Assembly: GCA_036130055.1 (NCBI GenBank)
Contig: JAYYOR010000014.1
Span: 62,001 to 126,000, forward strand
Direction of reading: 5' to 3'
DNA from: TMED69 sp036130055
GTDB taxonomy: Bacteria > Pseudomonadota > Gammaproteobacteria > Ga0077536
DNA: 64,000 nt
Each line of letters starts with the position of its first letter. Position 1 is the first letter of the stretch. The notes beneath the pieces are model-generated. The model searched no databases and was not told where the DNA came from. It worked only from the letters and a program-made list of their open reading frames with translations. The translations under genes and the position numbers were made by a program. Of the stretch, positions 45,894 to 55,190 are shown one piece after another.

Positions 45894-45911
45894 AACACCA
45901 AAAATGCACAA
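45894..45911. promoter_or_regulatory. Possible NtrC enhancer site
   Basis: About 100 nt upstream of the sigma54 promoter lies an imperfect dyad, read on the minus strand as TGTGCATTTTTGGTGTT, which partly matches the NtrC consensus GCAC-N7-GTGC. The distance fits an enhancer; the match is weak. Confidence 0.3.
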
Positions 45912-45989
45912 CATAGAGGCATTTGGAGATAAAGTTCGCACTGAAGTTGGGCAAATCAAAATAAATAATCGCTGTCACGAGAGGAATAA

Positions 45990-46229
45990 ATGGCTAAAAT
46001 TAAGTTAAATAACCTAGAATACTTTACAAACAAAATTGCGGCATCACTGCCTATAGACGCAGAGCATGTCAAAGAAGAATTTAAAGATAATCTAAAACCT
46101 TTATTACAATCGGTTTTTGAAAAATTCGAAATTGTCTCTAGAGAGGAATTTGAGATCCAAAAAGAAATTCTAAGAAAAACACGTTCCAAAGTAGATGAGC
46201 TCGAAAAAATAATTGGTGATTTGGATTAA
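45990..46229 (+). CDS. ubiK: UbiK, ubiquinone biosynthesis accessory factor
   Basis: The 79-residue protein belongs to the YqiC/UbiK (BMFP) family, which helps the cytosolic ubiquinone hydroxylase complex with UbiJ. It has the helical N-terminal region and a C-terminal coiled coil with EEFEIQKEILRKTRSKVDELEKII, typical of the family. A GAGAGG ribosome-binding site precedes the ATG. coq7, another ubiquinone gene, lies at 59263-59907. The gene stands alone, divergent from glnK. Confidence 0.88.
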   Translation: MAKIKLNNLEYFTNKIAASLPIDAEHVKEEFKDNLKPLLQSVFEKFEIVSREEFEIQKEILRKTRSKVDELEKIIGDLD

Positions 46230-46256
46230 AGCGTAGTAAACCTAGGTTTTAAAATA

Positions 46257-47087
46257 ATGGCAACGTATGTTGTAGGTGATCTTCAAGGTTTCAAAATTAC
46301 ATTTCTAAAGCTACTAGATCGCATTAATTTCAATCCATCCTCTGATAAGCTGTTTCTTGCAGGAGACCTTATCAATAGAGGGCCAGATTCATTAGGCACT
46401 CTACATGAGATAAACAAACTAGGCCAATCTACTCAATCCGTACTAGGAAATCACGATATCTATCTTTTAGCGTTATACTATGCACCCAAATTATTTGATA
46501 GACCTAAACATGAAATGGACGATATTTTAGCCGCACCGGATCTGAAAGAGATTGTAAATAAATTAGAACGGATGCCCCTGGCAATTTACAATAAGGAGCA
46601 AGATTTCTTCTTAAGCCATGCCGGATTATACCCAATGTGGTCGATTCAAGAAGGGCTAGCATTGGCTGATCAATGGACGTCTAAATTTGAGAACGTCAAA
46701 AATAAACAGAAATTCTTTATTGAAATGTTTAGTAACGAACCAAAAAATTGGAATGCGTGTAACTCAGATACTGAAAAACTGAGATTTACTTTGAACGCAT
46801 TTACTAGAATGAGATATTTGAATTTCAATGGGGATTTAAACTTCTCAAAAAAAGGCCCTATTGATCTATCAGAAAAAAAACTGGTTCCATGGTTTAGATA
46901 TCAAAAAAGACTAATAACAAGTTCGAAAATTATTTTTGGGCATTGGTCAAGTTTGAATATTACGGAGAAAGAAAAAAAAGAAAAAAATATTTTCCCTACC
47001 GACACCGGTGTGGTCTGGACAGGTCGTTTATCAGCCCTACGATTGGACGACATGAAGTGGTTTCAAGTAAAAAATCAAAGATTATGA
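46257..47087 (+). CDS. apaH: Symmetrical diadenosine tetraphosphatase ApaH
   Basis: ApaH splits Ap4A into two ADP and also removes Np4 caps from RNA. The 276-residue protein of the calcineurin-like phosphatase fold has the three metal-binding blocks GDLQGF, GDLINRGPDS and GNHDIYLL, and a later SHAGLYP. It starts 27 nt after ubiK. In many relatives it follows rsmA-apaG; here it is separated from them, which points to local rearrangement. It overlaps folA tail to tail by 13 nt. Confidence 0.95.
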   Translation: MATYVVGDLQGFKITFLKLLDRINFNPSSDKLFLAGDLINRGPDSLGTLHEINKLGQSTQSVLGNHDIYLLALYYAPKLFDRPKHEMDDILAAPDLKEIVNKLERMPLAIYNKEQDFFLSHAGLYPMWSIQEGLALADQWTSKFENVKNKQKFFIEMFSNEPKNWNACNSDTEKLRFTLNAFTRMRYLNFNGDLNFSKKGPIDLSEKKLVPWFRYQKRLITSSKIIFGHWSSLNITEKEKKEKNIFPTDTGVVWTGRLSALRLDDMKWFQVKNQRL

Positions 47088-47584
47088 TGTTTTCTAACCA
47101 ATTTCTTTATTATAAAATCATATTCATTTCTATCGTCAGCCTGATATTTTTTTTCAAATAGTGTAACCCAGTCATCCACGCAAAAATCAGGGAAAAACGT
47201 ATCCCCAACGCATTGAGCATCTACCAGCGTAAGATACATTGAGTTGGTAATCTCAATTGCAGACCGATAAATTTCATAACCACCAATAAAAAAAAGCTTC
47301 TTTGTTTTAGAACAAAGTAAAGCCTCTTCGACAGACCGTGCGATTTTTATATGAGGCATCGGTTGATTTAGCGTTTTCGAAATAACAACATTATGTCGAT
47401 TCGGCAGTGCTTTACCTATCGATTCAAACGTTTTTCTGCCCATAATAACAGTGTTGCCTGTAGTTAATTTTTTAAAATGACGTAAGTCAGAGCTTAAATT
47501 CCAAGGCAGATGCCCATCAACGCCCATTACTCGGTTTCGGTCAAAGGCGACAATTAAAGATAGTTCTTGATTTTTTGCTGGCAT
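47075..47584 (-). CDS. folA: Dihydrofolate reductase
   Basis: FolA regenerates tetrahydrofolate from dihydrofolate with NADPH, the partner reaction of ThyA. The 169-residue chromosomal-type enzyme has LIVAFDRNRVMGVDGHLPWNL at the start (with the catalytic aspartate after a short spacing, in DLRHFK), VIMGRKTFESIG, and FIGGYEIY. The gene lies 11 nt downstream of thyA on the same strand. Confidence 0.96.
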   Translation of the reverse strand: MPAKNQELSLIVAFDRNRVMGVDGHLPWNLSSDLRHFKKLTTGNTVIMGRKTFESIGKALPNRHNVVISKTLNQPMPHIKIARSVEEALLCSKTKKLFFIGGYEIYRSAIEITNSMYLTLVDAQCVGDTFFPDFCVDDWVTLFEKKYQADDRNEYDFIIKKLVRKHHNL

Positions 47585-47595
47585 TTTTAATTTTC

Positions 47596-48390
47596 TTATA
47601 CAGCGACCGGAGCGGATATCAAAGGCAAAGGTTCGTAATTCTGCAACCGAATATCGTCATAAACAAAATCAAATATCGATTGAACCTGCTCGTTAAGAAT
47701 TAATTTAGGCAAGGGCTTAGGTTTTCTCGATAATTGCTCATCTGCTTGCTCAATGTGGTTCAAGTAAAGATGGGCGTCTCCAATTGTATGAATAAATTCT
47801 CCCGCCCGAAGTCCTGTGACCTGGGCCACCATATGAGTCAATAAAGCATAAGATGCTATGTTAAAAGGTACCCCTAGGAAAACGTCCGCACTCCGCTGGT
47901 AGAGCTGGCATGACAGAGAGTCCCCGCTTACATAGAATTGCGCTAGCACATGACAAGGAGCAAGCCTCATGTTTGGGATGTCCGCAACATTCCATGCACT
48001 CAAAATTAATCTTCTTGAAAAGGGATCACTTTTTATATCTCTTATAAGCTGAGAAATTTGATCAATATGAGTTCCATCTCCGGAAGCCCAACGACGCCAT
48101 TGAGAGCCGTAAACTGGGCCAAGCTCACCATTTTCATCAGCCCATTCATCCCAGATCGAAACACCATGTTCGTTAAGATATTTAATGTTAGTACTTCCTT
48201 TCAGAAACCAAATTAGCTCATGAACTACGGATTTAAAGTGTATTTTTTTCGTCGTAACAATGGGGAAACCTATTTTTAAGTCAAAACGCATTTGATAACC
48301 AAACAAACTCAATGTACCCGTTCCAGTCCGATCGTTACGTTCGTTTTTGCTGTTTCTGACTTTTTTTAGTAATTCTATATACTCAATCAT
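47596..48390 (-). CDS. thyA: Thymidylate synthase
   Basis: ThyA methylates dUMP to dTMP using methylene-tetrahydrofolate. The 264-residue protein matches E. coli ThyA in length, with RNDRTGTGTLS near the start, the catalytic cysteine in LAPCHVLAQFYV, SCQLYQRSADVFLGVPFNIASYA, and HLYLNHIEQ. The start shares one base with the lgt stop, so lgt-thyA-folA form one operon. Confidence 0.97.
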   Translation of the reverse strand: MIEYIELLKKVRNSKNERNDRTGTGTLSLFGYQMRFDLKIGFPIVTTKKIHFKSVVHELIWFLKGSTNIKYLNEHGVSIWDEWADENGELGPVYGSQWRRWASGDGTHIDQISQLIRDIKSDPFSRRLILSAWNVADIPNMRLAPCHVLAQFYVSGDSLSCQLYQRSADVFLGVPFNIASYALLTHMVAQVTGLRAGEFIHTIGDAHLYLNHIEQADEQLSRKPKPLPKLILNEQVQSIFDFVYDDIRLQNYEPLPLISAPVAV

Positions 48391-49199
48391 TAATTTTCTC
48401 GTCTTCTATTTTGTAGCCTTAAAAAAAAGATCAAAAACAAACCCAATATTAACATAGGTATTGTTAAAATTTGGCCTAGTGTTAGATTGCCTCCAAAAAA
48501 ATAACCTAAATGAGAATCAGGCTGTCTAAAAAATTCAACTGTAAATCTAAATATACCGTAGAGAAACAAAAAATATGCAGTAAGAACTCCCGAACGACAA
48601 CCTTTTTTTAATATGTATATTAGTACGATAAACAAAATTAGTCCTTCCAACAATGCTTCATACAACTGACTTGGATGCCGGGCTACCCCACCGGCTAGAG
48701 GATTACTGAAGATCATCGCCCAGGGAAGCTCACTGGGAGTTCCCCAAAGTTCTTGATTAATAAAATTAGCTATTCGACCAAAAAAAAGTCCTATCGGAAC
48801 GCTCACTACGATTCTGTCACTAAGATCAAAAAAGCCATTGTCAGTCAACTTAGAAAAAATAATAATGGATGTAGCAGCACCCAAAAATCCACCGTGAAAC
48901 GACATTCCTCCCTTCCAAATTGCAAAAATCAAAAGGGGATTTTCACTTAGTGATTGAAAATCGTAAAACAAACAATAACCAATCCTGCCACCCAAGACTG
49001 CACCTAAAGCAGTATAAAAAATAAGATCATCGATAGAATGGATAGGCAATTGATTTTCATGAAAACCATTAGATAGTCTAGCAAAAGCCCAACCAAGTCC
49101 AATTCCAACAACATAGGCTATACCATACCAATAAACTTTAAGTGAACCGATTTGTAATGCAATGGGGTCCATATCTGGAACGACTATCAAAGGCAGCAC
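48390..49199 (-). CDS. lgt: Phosphatidylglycerol:prolipoprotein diacylglyceryl transferase
   Basis: Lgt attaches diacylglycerol to the lipobox cysteine of prolipoproteins at the inner membrane. The 269-residue protein has seven membrane helices, the active-site region GGMSFHGGFLG, and the Lgt signature GRIANFINQELWG. It is needed for lipoproteins such as MlaA in this window. lgt-thyA order is conserved widely. Confidence 0.97.
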   Translation of the reverse strand: MLPLIVVPDMDPIALQIGSLKVYWYGIAYVVGIGLGWAFARLSNGFHENQLPIHSIDDLIFYTALGAVLGGRIGYCLFYDFQSLSENPLLIFAIWKGGMSFHGGFLGAATSIIIFSKLTDNGFFDLSDRIVVSVPIGLFFGRIANFINQELWGTPSELPWAMIFSNPLAGGVARHPSQLYEALLEGLILFIVLIYILKKGCRSGVLTAYFLFLYGIFRFTVEFFRQPDSHLGYFFGGNLTLGQILTIPMLILGLFLIFFLRLQNRRREN

Positions 49200-49203
49200 C
49201 CCA

Positions 49204-50136
49204 TTAATCGAGAGTTAATTGATAATTTTGATTCAAATAATCTTCTATAAGCTCTTTCGAAAGAACGTGATTCTGAGTTCCCGCAGTACCAACTTTAATC
49301 GCACCCAATACGGAGCCCAAACGAGCAGCATCAACGATTGGCCATTCTTTTTCAAAACCACAAAGAAATCCTGCTCGAAAAGCGTCCCCACATCCTGTCG
49401 GATCAATTGGGGAATCACAACCAACTGCGTCAATAGTAATTTTTTTACTATTAACAAAAATCTCAGATCCTCGATCACCCATTGTTACTATATATGCGGT
49501 AACTTTCTTCGCAATTTGGGCTGGCGACAAAGAAGTTTTGTCCTCGATGAGTTTTGATTCGTATTCATTCACAATGACCCAATTCGAAAGCTCGATTAAA
49601 TATATTAGCTCGTCTCCGGTAAACATCGGCGTACCTTGCCCAGGGTCGAAAACAAAGGGAACTTTGGCTTCAGCAAGTTGCTTGCTGTTTTCGAGCATAG
49701 CAGTCTTACTGTCCGGGGAAACAATCGCTAGATCAGCTTTTATTTTAGATATAGGGTATCTTTCGATATTTTCCATAGCACCTGGATGAAATGCCGTGAT
49801 TTGATTTCCAACACAATCAGTTATAATAAAAGCTCGCGCTGAAAATAAATTTTTACATTCATTAATATAATCTCGGTTAATTTCATTTTCATCCATCCAA
49901 TCTGCATAGGGTGAGAAGTCTTTACCTACTGAACCCAAAACGATAGGTTTGCCTCCTAGTTTTCTTAAATTATATGAAATATTACCAGCACATCCCCCAA
50001 ACTCCTGCCTCATTCGGGGGACCAAAAAAGATATGTTAAGTGTATCTATCTTATCTGGGATGATATGTTTGGAGAATTCATCTTCGAAATTCATAATGCT
50101 ATCAAAAGCAATGGATCCACTTATGATTGTTGCCAT
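49204..50136 (-). CDS. PfkB-family kinase, adenosine kinase-like
   Basis: The 310-residue protein has the ribokinase/PfkB fold: a GGCAGNISYNLRKLGG substrate-binding segment near residue 47, a VFDPGQG segment, and the ATP-site signature DPTGCGDAFRAGF with the catalytic aspartate. Close relatives are annotated as adenosine kinase or generic carbohydrate kinase. Substrate is unproven. The gene follows uvrA by 34 nt and precedes lgt by 4 nt. Confidence 0.82.
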   Translation of the reverse strand: MATIISGSIAFDSIMNFEDEFSKHIIPDKIDTLNISFLVPRMRQEFGGCAGNISYNLRKLGGKPIVLGSVGKDFSPYADWMDENEINRDYINECKNLFSARAFIITDCVGNQITAFHPGAMENIERYPISKIKADLAIVSPDSKTAMLENSKQLAEAKVPFVFDPGQGTPMFTGDELIYLIELSNWVIVNEYESKLIEDKTSLSPAQIAKKVTAYIVTMGDRGSEIFVNSKKITIDAVGCDSPIDPTGCGDAFRAGFLCGFEKEWPIVDAARLGSVLGAIKVGTAGTQNHVLSKELIEDYLNQNYQLTLD

Positions 50137-50170
50137 AATTGAAAGTCCTTATAAATTTTCATTGTTTGGG

Positions 50171-53002
50171 TTATACAGCAATTTTATTTTCGATCACTTG
50201 GCGAAGGTAATGTGCTGTGTGGCCTTCACTATTAGCGATATCTTCAGGATTACCAGTCCCGACTATATTACCCCCACCCATTCCACCCTCTGGACCCATA
50301 TCAACAATCCAATCTGCTGTTTTTACAACATCAAGATTATGCTCTATTATTACGATAGTATTGCCAAGTGCCTTTAACCGTTGAATAACCCTCAAAAGTT
50401 GTTCGATATCGTGAAAATGAAGCCCTGTAGTTGGCTCATCTAAAATATATAATGTAGAACCCGTCGATCTTCGAGATAATTCTTTTGCAAGTTTAATTCG
50501 CTGTGCTTCCCCCCCCGATAACGTAGTTGCGCTTTGACCTAATTTTATGTAAGAAAGACCAACATCGGAGAGTAGTTCAAGTTTCCGATATACACTTGGA
50601 ACTGGCTCAAATACGGCTATAGCTTCATCCACTGTCATATTGAGTATTTCATTTATATTAAAACCTTTATAACATATATCCAATGTTTCACGGTTGTACC
50701 TTTTACCTTTACAACTGTCACATTCAACGTATAAATCCGGGAGGAAATGCATCTCAACTTTAACAAGGCCATCACCTTGACATTGCTCGCACCTCCCACC
50801 CTTTACATTGAAACTAAAACGACCAGGCAAATATCCTCGTGACCTCGATTCGCTAGTCGCTGCAAACAATTCTCTAATTGGAGCAAAAAGACCAGTATAG
50901 GTAGCTGGGTTAGAACGGGGCGTTCTACCGATTGGAGACTGGTCAATATTAACTACTTTATCCAGCAATTCAAGACCACTAAATGACTTGTGGGCAGCAG
51001 GCTTCACAGAAGCACCATTGAGTTGTCGGGCAGCAATCTTATAAAGCGTGTCGTTTATCAAAGTAGATTTGCCTGAACCGGACACACCAGTTACACAGGT
51101 TAGGGCACCAACAGGAATTTCTAGATTGACTGAATGAAGATTGTTCCCACAGGCACCGTTGATTTTGATTTTTTTATTATTTCGTACGTCAGTAATTATT
51201 TTAGAAGCTTCAATGCCTCTTGTACCGGATAAAAATTTTCCTGTTTCTGAATTTTTTGATTTTAGAATATCCTTAACGCAACCTTGAGCAACCACCGATC
51301 CTCCATGAATTCCCGCCCCAGGCCCAATATCGATAATATGGTCGGCTGAACGTATTGCTTCTTCATCATGCTCAACCACTATAACAGTATTCCCTAAATC
51401 TCTTAGTTTAAATAAAGTATCTAAAAGTCGTTTATTATCTCTCTGATGCAAACCTATCGAGGGTTCATCAAGTACGTACATGACACCCACTAAGCCGGCT
51501 CCAATTTGACTTGCCAGCCTTATTCGCTGAGCCTCTCCGCCAGACAACGTGTCAGCTTTTCGATCCAAAGTTAAGTAACTTAGTCCAATATTACCCATGA
51601 ATCCCAATCGATTTAATATTTCATTTATAATTTTTTTTCTAACTTCGTCATTCTTAGCGCTATCAAATTCTTGAAATAATTCTATAGCTTGACCAATCGG
51701 CATTTCGGTGATTTGGTTAATAGTGTATCCTTCAAAAAAGACATTTCTTGCCGAAATATTAAGTCTGCTACCGAGACATTCCTGGCAAGATTTTATACTC
51801 AAAAACTTATTCATTTCATCTCGAAGGGGCTGAGAAGCCGATTCTCGTAAGCGCCTCTGCATACCAGGTATCACTCCTTCGAATGTATGCTTCTTCTTAA
51901 AAATTTTATTATTACTTCTCATGTAAGAGAACTCAATAGACTCCCCATCACTTCCATTTAGTATTTTATCCTGAATTTTCTCAGGTAAATTCTCGTAGGG
52001 GGTATTGATATCAAATTTATAATGCCGAGCCAGAGATTTAATGATTTGTAAATAATAAGAGTTGCGAGTGTCCCAACCAAAAATAGCACCTGCTGGAAGA
52101 CTCTTAGAAGGGTCATGAACTACCAGCTCTTCGTCAAAATACTCTAGATACCCTAAACCATCGCAAGTTAAACAGGCTCCGTGAGGGCTGTTAAAAGAAA
52201 ATGAGCTAGGTTCCAAATCGTGCGCACTGAATCCACATTCAGGACAAGAATATTTTGATGAAAATGTTACCTCGGCATGGCCGTCAGTGTTTAGTGAGAT
52301 AATTTTCACTATTCCTTCACCATATTCTAAGCCTGTTTCTACGGATTCTGATAGTCTAAGTTGCATATCATTCCTAATTGTAAATCGATCGATGACTAGG
52401 TCGATATCGTGTTTCTTTCGCATTTCTAATTTAGGGGGATCTTCCAATAGACTGACCTCACCGTCTATGACAGCTCGTACAAACCCAAGAGAAAGTAACT
52501 TATTTAATAATTGATGATGTTCACCCTTTTTACCTCTCAAAACCGGAGCTGTAAGCATCCACTTTGACCCAGGAGTGTTACTCAAAATTTTATCGACAAT
52601 TTGAGACACTGTCTGAGCTCTTAAAGGATTCCCATGGGTAGGACAACGGGCCTCTCCAGACCTTGCGTACAACAGCCTTAAATAATCGTAAATTTCGGTT
52701 ACTGTACCGACGGTGGAACGAGGGTTATGAGAAGTAGATTTCTGTTCAATGGATATAGCTGGTGAGAGCCCTTCAATATAATCAACATCCGGTTTCTCCA
52801 TCATGGAAAGAAATTGCCTGGCATACGAAGAAAGTGATTCGACATATCTTCTTTGCCCTTCCGCATAGATTGTATCGAATGCCAGAGATGACTTCCCAGA
52901 GCCTGAAAGTCCAGTTATTACTGTAAATTTATTCCGAGGAATATCAACGTCTATATTTTTCAAGTTATGGGTTCTCACTCCCCTCAACTTAATTGACTTC
53001 AT
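50171..53002 (-). CDS. uvrA: UvrABC excinuclease subunit UvrA
   Basis: UvrA scans DNA for bulky lesions and loads UvrB in nucleotide excision repair. The 943-residue protein has two ABC ATPase units with Walker A motifs GLSGSGKSS near residue 33 and GVSGSGKST near residue 637, two LSGGEAQRI signatures, and zinc fingers (CPECGFSAHD..., CEQCQGDG...CDSCKGKR). Length is typical. It is divergent from ssb, the order common in Gammaproteobacteria. Confidence 0.97.
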   Translation of the reverse strand: MKSIKLRGVRTHNLKNIDVDIPRNKFTVITGLSGSGKSSLAFDTIYAEGQRRYVESLSSYARQFLSMMEKPDVDYIEGLSPAISIEQKSTSHNPRSTVGTVTEIYDYLRLLYARSGEARCPTHGNPLRAQTVSQIVDKILSNTPGSKWMLTAPVLRGKKGEHHQLLNKLLSLGFVRAVIDGEVSLLEDPPKLEMRKKHDIDLVIDRFTIRNDMQLRLSESVETGLEYGEGIVKIISLNTDGHAEVTFSSKYSCPECGFSAHDLEPSSFSFNSPHGACLTCDGLGYLEYFDEELVVHDPSKSLPAGAIFGWDTRNSYYLQIIKSLARHYKFDINTPYENLPEKIQDKILNGSDGESIEFSYMRSNNKIFKKKHTFEGVIPGMQRRLRESASQPLRDEMNKFLSIKSCQECLGSRLNISARNVFFEGYTINQITEMPIGQAIELFQEFDSAKNDEVRKKIINEILNRLGFMGNIGLSYLTLDRKADTLSGGEAQRIRLASQIGAGLVGVMYVLDEPSIGLHQRDNKRLLDTLFKLRDLGNTVIVVEHDEEAIRSADHIIDIGPGAGIHGGSVVAQGCVKDILKSKNSETGKFLSGTRGIEASKIITDVRNNKKIKINGACGNNLHSVNLEIPVGALTCVTGVSGSGKSTLINDTLYKIAARQLNGASVKPAAHKSFSGLELLDKVVNIDQSPIGRTPRSNPATYTGLFAPIRELFAATSESRSRGYLPGRFSFNVKGGRCEQCQGDGLVKVEMHFLPDLYVECDSCKGKRYNRETLDICYKGFNINEILNMTVDEAIAVFEPVPSVYRKLELLSDVGLSYIKLGQSATTLSGGEAQRIKLAKELSRRSTGSTLYILDEPTTGLHFHDIEQLLRVIQRLKALGNTIVIIEHNLDVVKTADWIVDMGPEGGMGGGNIVGTGNPEDIANSEGHTAHYLRQVIENKIAV

Positions 53003-53089
53003 ATTTTCACTTTAAAAATAACCAAAATTTATGATACGTAGTTAACTTCTTAGCAGTTTTTAACCATGAAGCCATTGCTTCTTAAATAA

Positions 53090-53123
53090 GGAACGAACAT
53101 TAACAAGTTTTAATGTTTGTTCC
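53090..53123. repeat. 14-bp inverted repeat with GAAC/GTTC ends upstream of uvrA
   Basis: Arms GGAACGAACATTAA and TTAATGTTTGTTCC are complementary at 13 of 14 positions, with the remaining pair a G-T wobble, and are separated by 6 nt. The doubled GAACGAAC and its mirror look like a protein-binding site. No T-run follows, so a terminator is unlikely. Confidence 0.7.
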
Positions 53124-53192
53124 ATCATTTATTAATGTTTTAACAACTATCATAACATTATCCCCCAAACGGCTACTAACAGTGGCCTCTTA

Positions 53193-53221
53193 GGAGCTAG
53201 CGTTTCCCATGCGCTGGCTCC
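53193..53221. repeat. 10-bp hairpin in the uvrA-ssb gap
   Basis: Arms GGAGCTAGCG and CGCTGGCTCC pair over 10 positions with one G-T wobble around a 9-nt loop. It is GC-rich against an AT-rich background, which suggests a selected RNA or DNA structure. No T-run follows. Confidence 0.6.
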
Positions 53222-53291
53222 GATCTCATAAAATCTGTAGAAAAGGTGACCAAAAATACCACTAAAATTTGCATAAAATACAAAAATTATC

Positions 53292-53320
53292 TTGTGCGGG
53301 GTTTAGTCTCGAGTTATCCT
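53292..53320 (+). promoter_or_regulatory. Candidate sigma70 promoter for ssb
   Basis: TTGTGC and TATCCT hexamers with a 17-nt spacer end 49 nt before the ssb start. Each hexamer matches the consensus at four of six positions. Confidence 0.4.
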
Positions 53321-53369
53321 GATCTTTGTAATCTATTAACGCTTGAATCAGAAAAATGGAGGCAATTTC

Positions 53370-53822
53370 ATGTCCAGAGGGCTTAACAAAGTTATGTTAA
53401 TTGGCAACCTCGGATCAGACCCCGAAATAAGGTATACCGCGGCTGGAGCCCCGGTAGCAAATATAAGCCTTGCGACGGCGGAAAGTTGGCGCGATAAGGA
53501 TAACGGCGAATTACGGGAAAAAACAGAATGGCATAGAGTAGTTTTTTTCGGCAAAGTTGCGGAAACAGTTGAAAAGTATGTGAGCAAAGGCTCTCAAATC
53601 TATGTTGAAGGCAAATTGCAGACACGAAAATGGCAAGATAAAGAAGGTAACGACAGATATACAACAGAAATAGTAGCCGGTGAAATGAGGATGTTAGGCA
53701 AAAGAGGGGAGAATATTGCAAGTCCTAATAATGAAACTATCAATCCTCCCGCCCGGGCGAGTAAAAGCGCGGACCTTCCAAATGAGCCAGCGGAGTTTAT
53801 AGATGATGATATTCCTTTTTAG
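53370..53822 (+). CDS. ssb: Single-stranded DNA-binding protein
   Basis: Ssb coats single-stranded DNA and recruits replication and repair proteins through its tail. The 150-residue protein has the OB-fold with NKVMLIGNLGSDPEIRYT, TEWHRVVFFGK and YVEGKLQTRKW, a short low-complexity linker, and the acidic tip ending DDDIPF. I chose the ATG at 53370, which has a GGAGG site 7 nt upstream, over an in-frame TTG at 53343. Confidence 0.97.
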   Translation: MSRGLNKVMLIGNLGSDPEIRYTAAGAPVANISLATAESWRDKDNGELREKTEWHRVVFFGKVAETVEKYVSKGSQIYVEGKLQTRKWQDKEGNDRYTTEIVAGEMRMLGKRGENIASPNNETINPPARASKSADLPNEPAEFIDDDIPF

Positions 53823-53872
53823 CTATCTGAAACATTCATTTCGCTTGCCGAAAACATTGAAGATTGGAACAT

Positions 53873-55177
53873 ATGATTAAACAATTTGAATTACTTTCAC
53901 GTCGCAGATTCGCCCCAATTTTCATAACACAGTTCTTGGGAGCATTAAACGATAACATCTTCAGGTTTGCCTTAATACTTGCTATCACATTTGATAGTTC
54001 AAACATAGCCACATCATCAGAGCGGTCGGATGTATCAATAATTGCCGGTGTATTCATTCTGCCTTTTTTGCTCTTTTCCGGCTTCTCTGGGCAATTAGCT
54101 GATAAATTTGAAAAATCAAAAGTTATCAGATTAACAAAGACAAGCGAAATATTAATCGCATGTCTGGCAGGTTACGGGTTCTTTAACGGGAATTTTACAA
54201 TTCTTTTAATTACGCTTTTCCTAATGGGAGTGCAGTCTACGATTTTTGGGCCTCTGAAATATAGCATTCTTCCCCAACAATTAAAAAAACATGAGCTATC
54301 AGGTGCGAATGGTCTTATGCAAACCGGAACTTATGCGGCTATAATAATTGGAAGTATTATCGGGGGGGCAGTCATTGGTACCACAGCCGATGGTACAACA
54401 TACATTTCAATGATTATGATAGTCATAGCACTCTTAGGGAGACTAAGCGCACAATTTATTATGAAGGGGGAAGCTAATTCGCCAAAATTAAAACTTGAAA
54501 TCAATTTTCTGAAATCTGGATGCGACTCTCTTGCTCATAATTTTCGAAACAAGCATCTTGCGACGATGAGTATTCTAATTTCTTTATTTTGGTTTATGGG
54601 GTCAACATACTTCACCTTAATTCCAATCTATGCAAAAGATTTTCTAAATGCGCATCCAATCGATATAAGCAAACTTACCGTCGCTCTTGCGATAGGGGTA
54701 GGTTTTGGCTCTATGCTATGTGAAAAATTTTCAAGGGAAAATATTGATTTAGGGGTAATTAGCATCGGAATCATTTCTTTAGGCCTGGTATCTTTTGAAA
54801 TCTTTTTCCTAGCAACACAAGCGTCCTATAGTGAATGCGTTTATTTACTTGGTATATGTATTAGTCCTATTAACCGATTCTTTTTAGACTTAATTATTTT
54901 AAGTGCAGCGGGGGCTTTGTTTGTAATCCCTATGTATGCATCAGTTCAAAGTCAATCTCAAAGAGAGCATAGGGCTAGGGTAATGGCTGCCATAAACATA
55001 TTAAATGCAATACTTATGGTAATTGCTTCGATATTTACATTCACGTTATTAAAATTTGAGATTGCTGCTAACTGGATTTTCTTAATTGTCGCACTATTCT
55101 CTCTAGTAGTAACCTCGTTAGGCTTTTTATTCGTTCCAAAGATGTTTTGGTGGTTTCGGGAACCCAAAACTAATTGA
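53873..55177 (+). CDS. MFS transporter, LplT (lysophospholipid transporter)-like
   Basis: The protein of about 434 residues has some twelve membrane helices. The N-terminal ITQFLGALNDNIFRFALI and the GPLKYSILPQQLKKHELSGANGLM loop are typical of the LplT branch of the major facilitator superfamily, which flips lysophospholipids inward for re-acylation. The fused acyltransferase domain of Aas-type relatives is absent. An ATG at 53873 is preferred to a TTG three codons upstream. It lies 50 nt after ssb. Confidence 0.8.
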   Translation: MIKQFELLSRRRFAPIFITQFLGALNDNIFRFALILAITFDSSNIATSSERSDVSIIAGVFILPFLLFSGFSGQLADKFEKSKVIRLTKTSEILIACLAGYGFFNGNFTILLITLFLMGVQSTIFGPLKYSILPQQLKKHELSGANGLMQTGTYAAIIIGSIIGGAVIGTTADGTTYISMIMIVIALLGRLSAQFIMKGEANSPKLKLEINFLKSGCDSLAHNFRNKHLATMSILISLFWFMGSTYFTLIPIYAKDFLNAHPIDISKLTVALAIGVGFGSMLCEKFSRENIDLGVISIGIISLGLVSFEIFFLATQASYSECVYLLGICISPINRFFLDLIILSAAGALFVIPMYASVQSQSQREHRARVMAAINILNAILMVIASIFTFTLLKFEIAANWIFLIVALFSLVVTSLGFLFVPKMFWWFREPKTN

Positions 55178-55190
55178 ACAAATTTTCTCT

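Larger units (their letters stand above)
53003..53369. other. Structured intergenic region between uvrA and ssb
   Basis: This 367-nt gap is the longest non-coding stretch in the window. It holds two inverted repeats (listed separately), a candidate ssb promoter and no convincing open reading frame. It could contain operators for both divergent genes, or a small structured RNA. No canonical gammaproteobacterial LexA box of the form CTGT-N8-ACAG was seen. Confidence 0.6.

Noticed and set aside
53003..53369. Canonical LexA box between uvrA and ssb
   Set aside because: No CTGT-N8-ACAG element was found on either strand by eye; the dyad at 53090-53123 has a different form.
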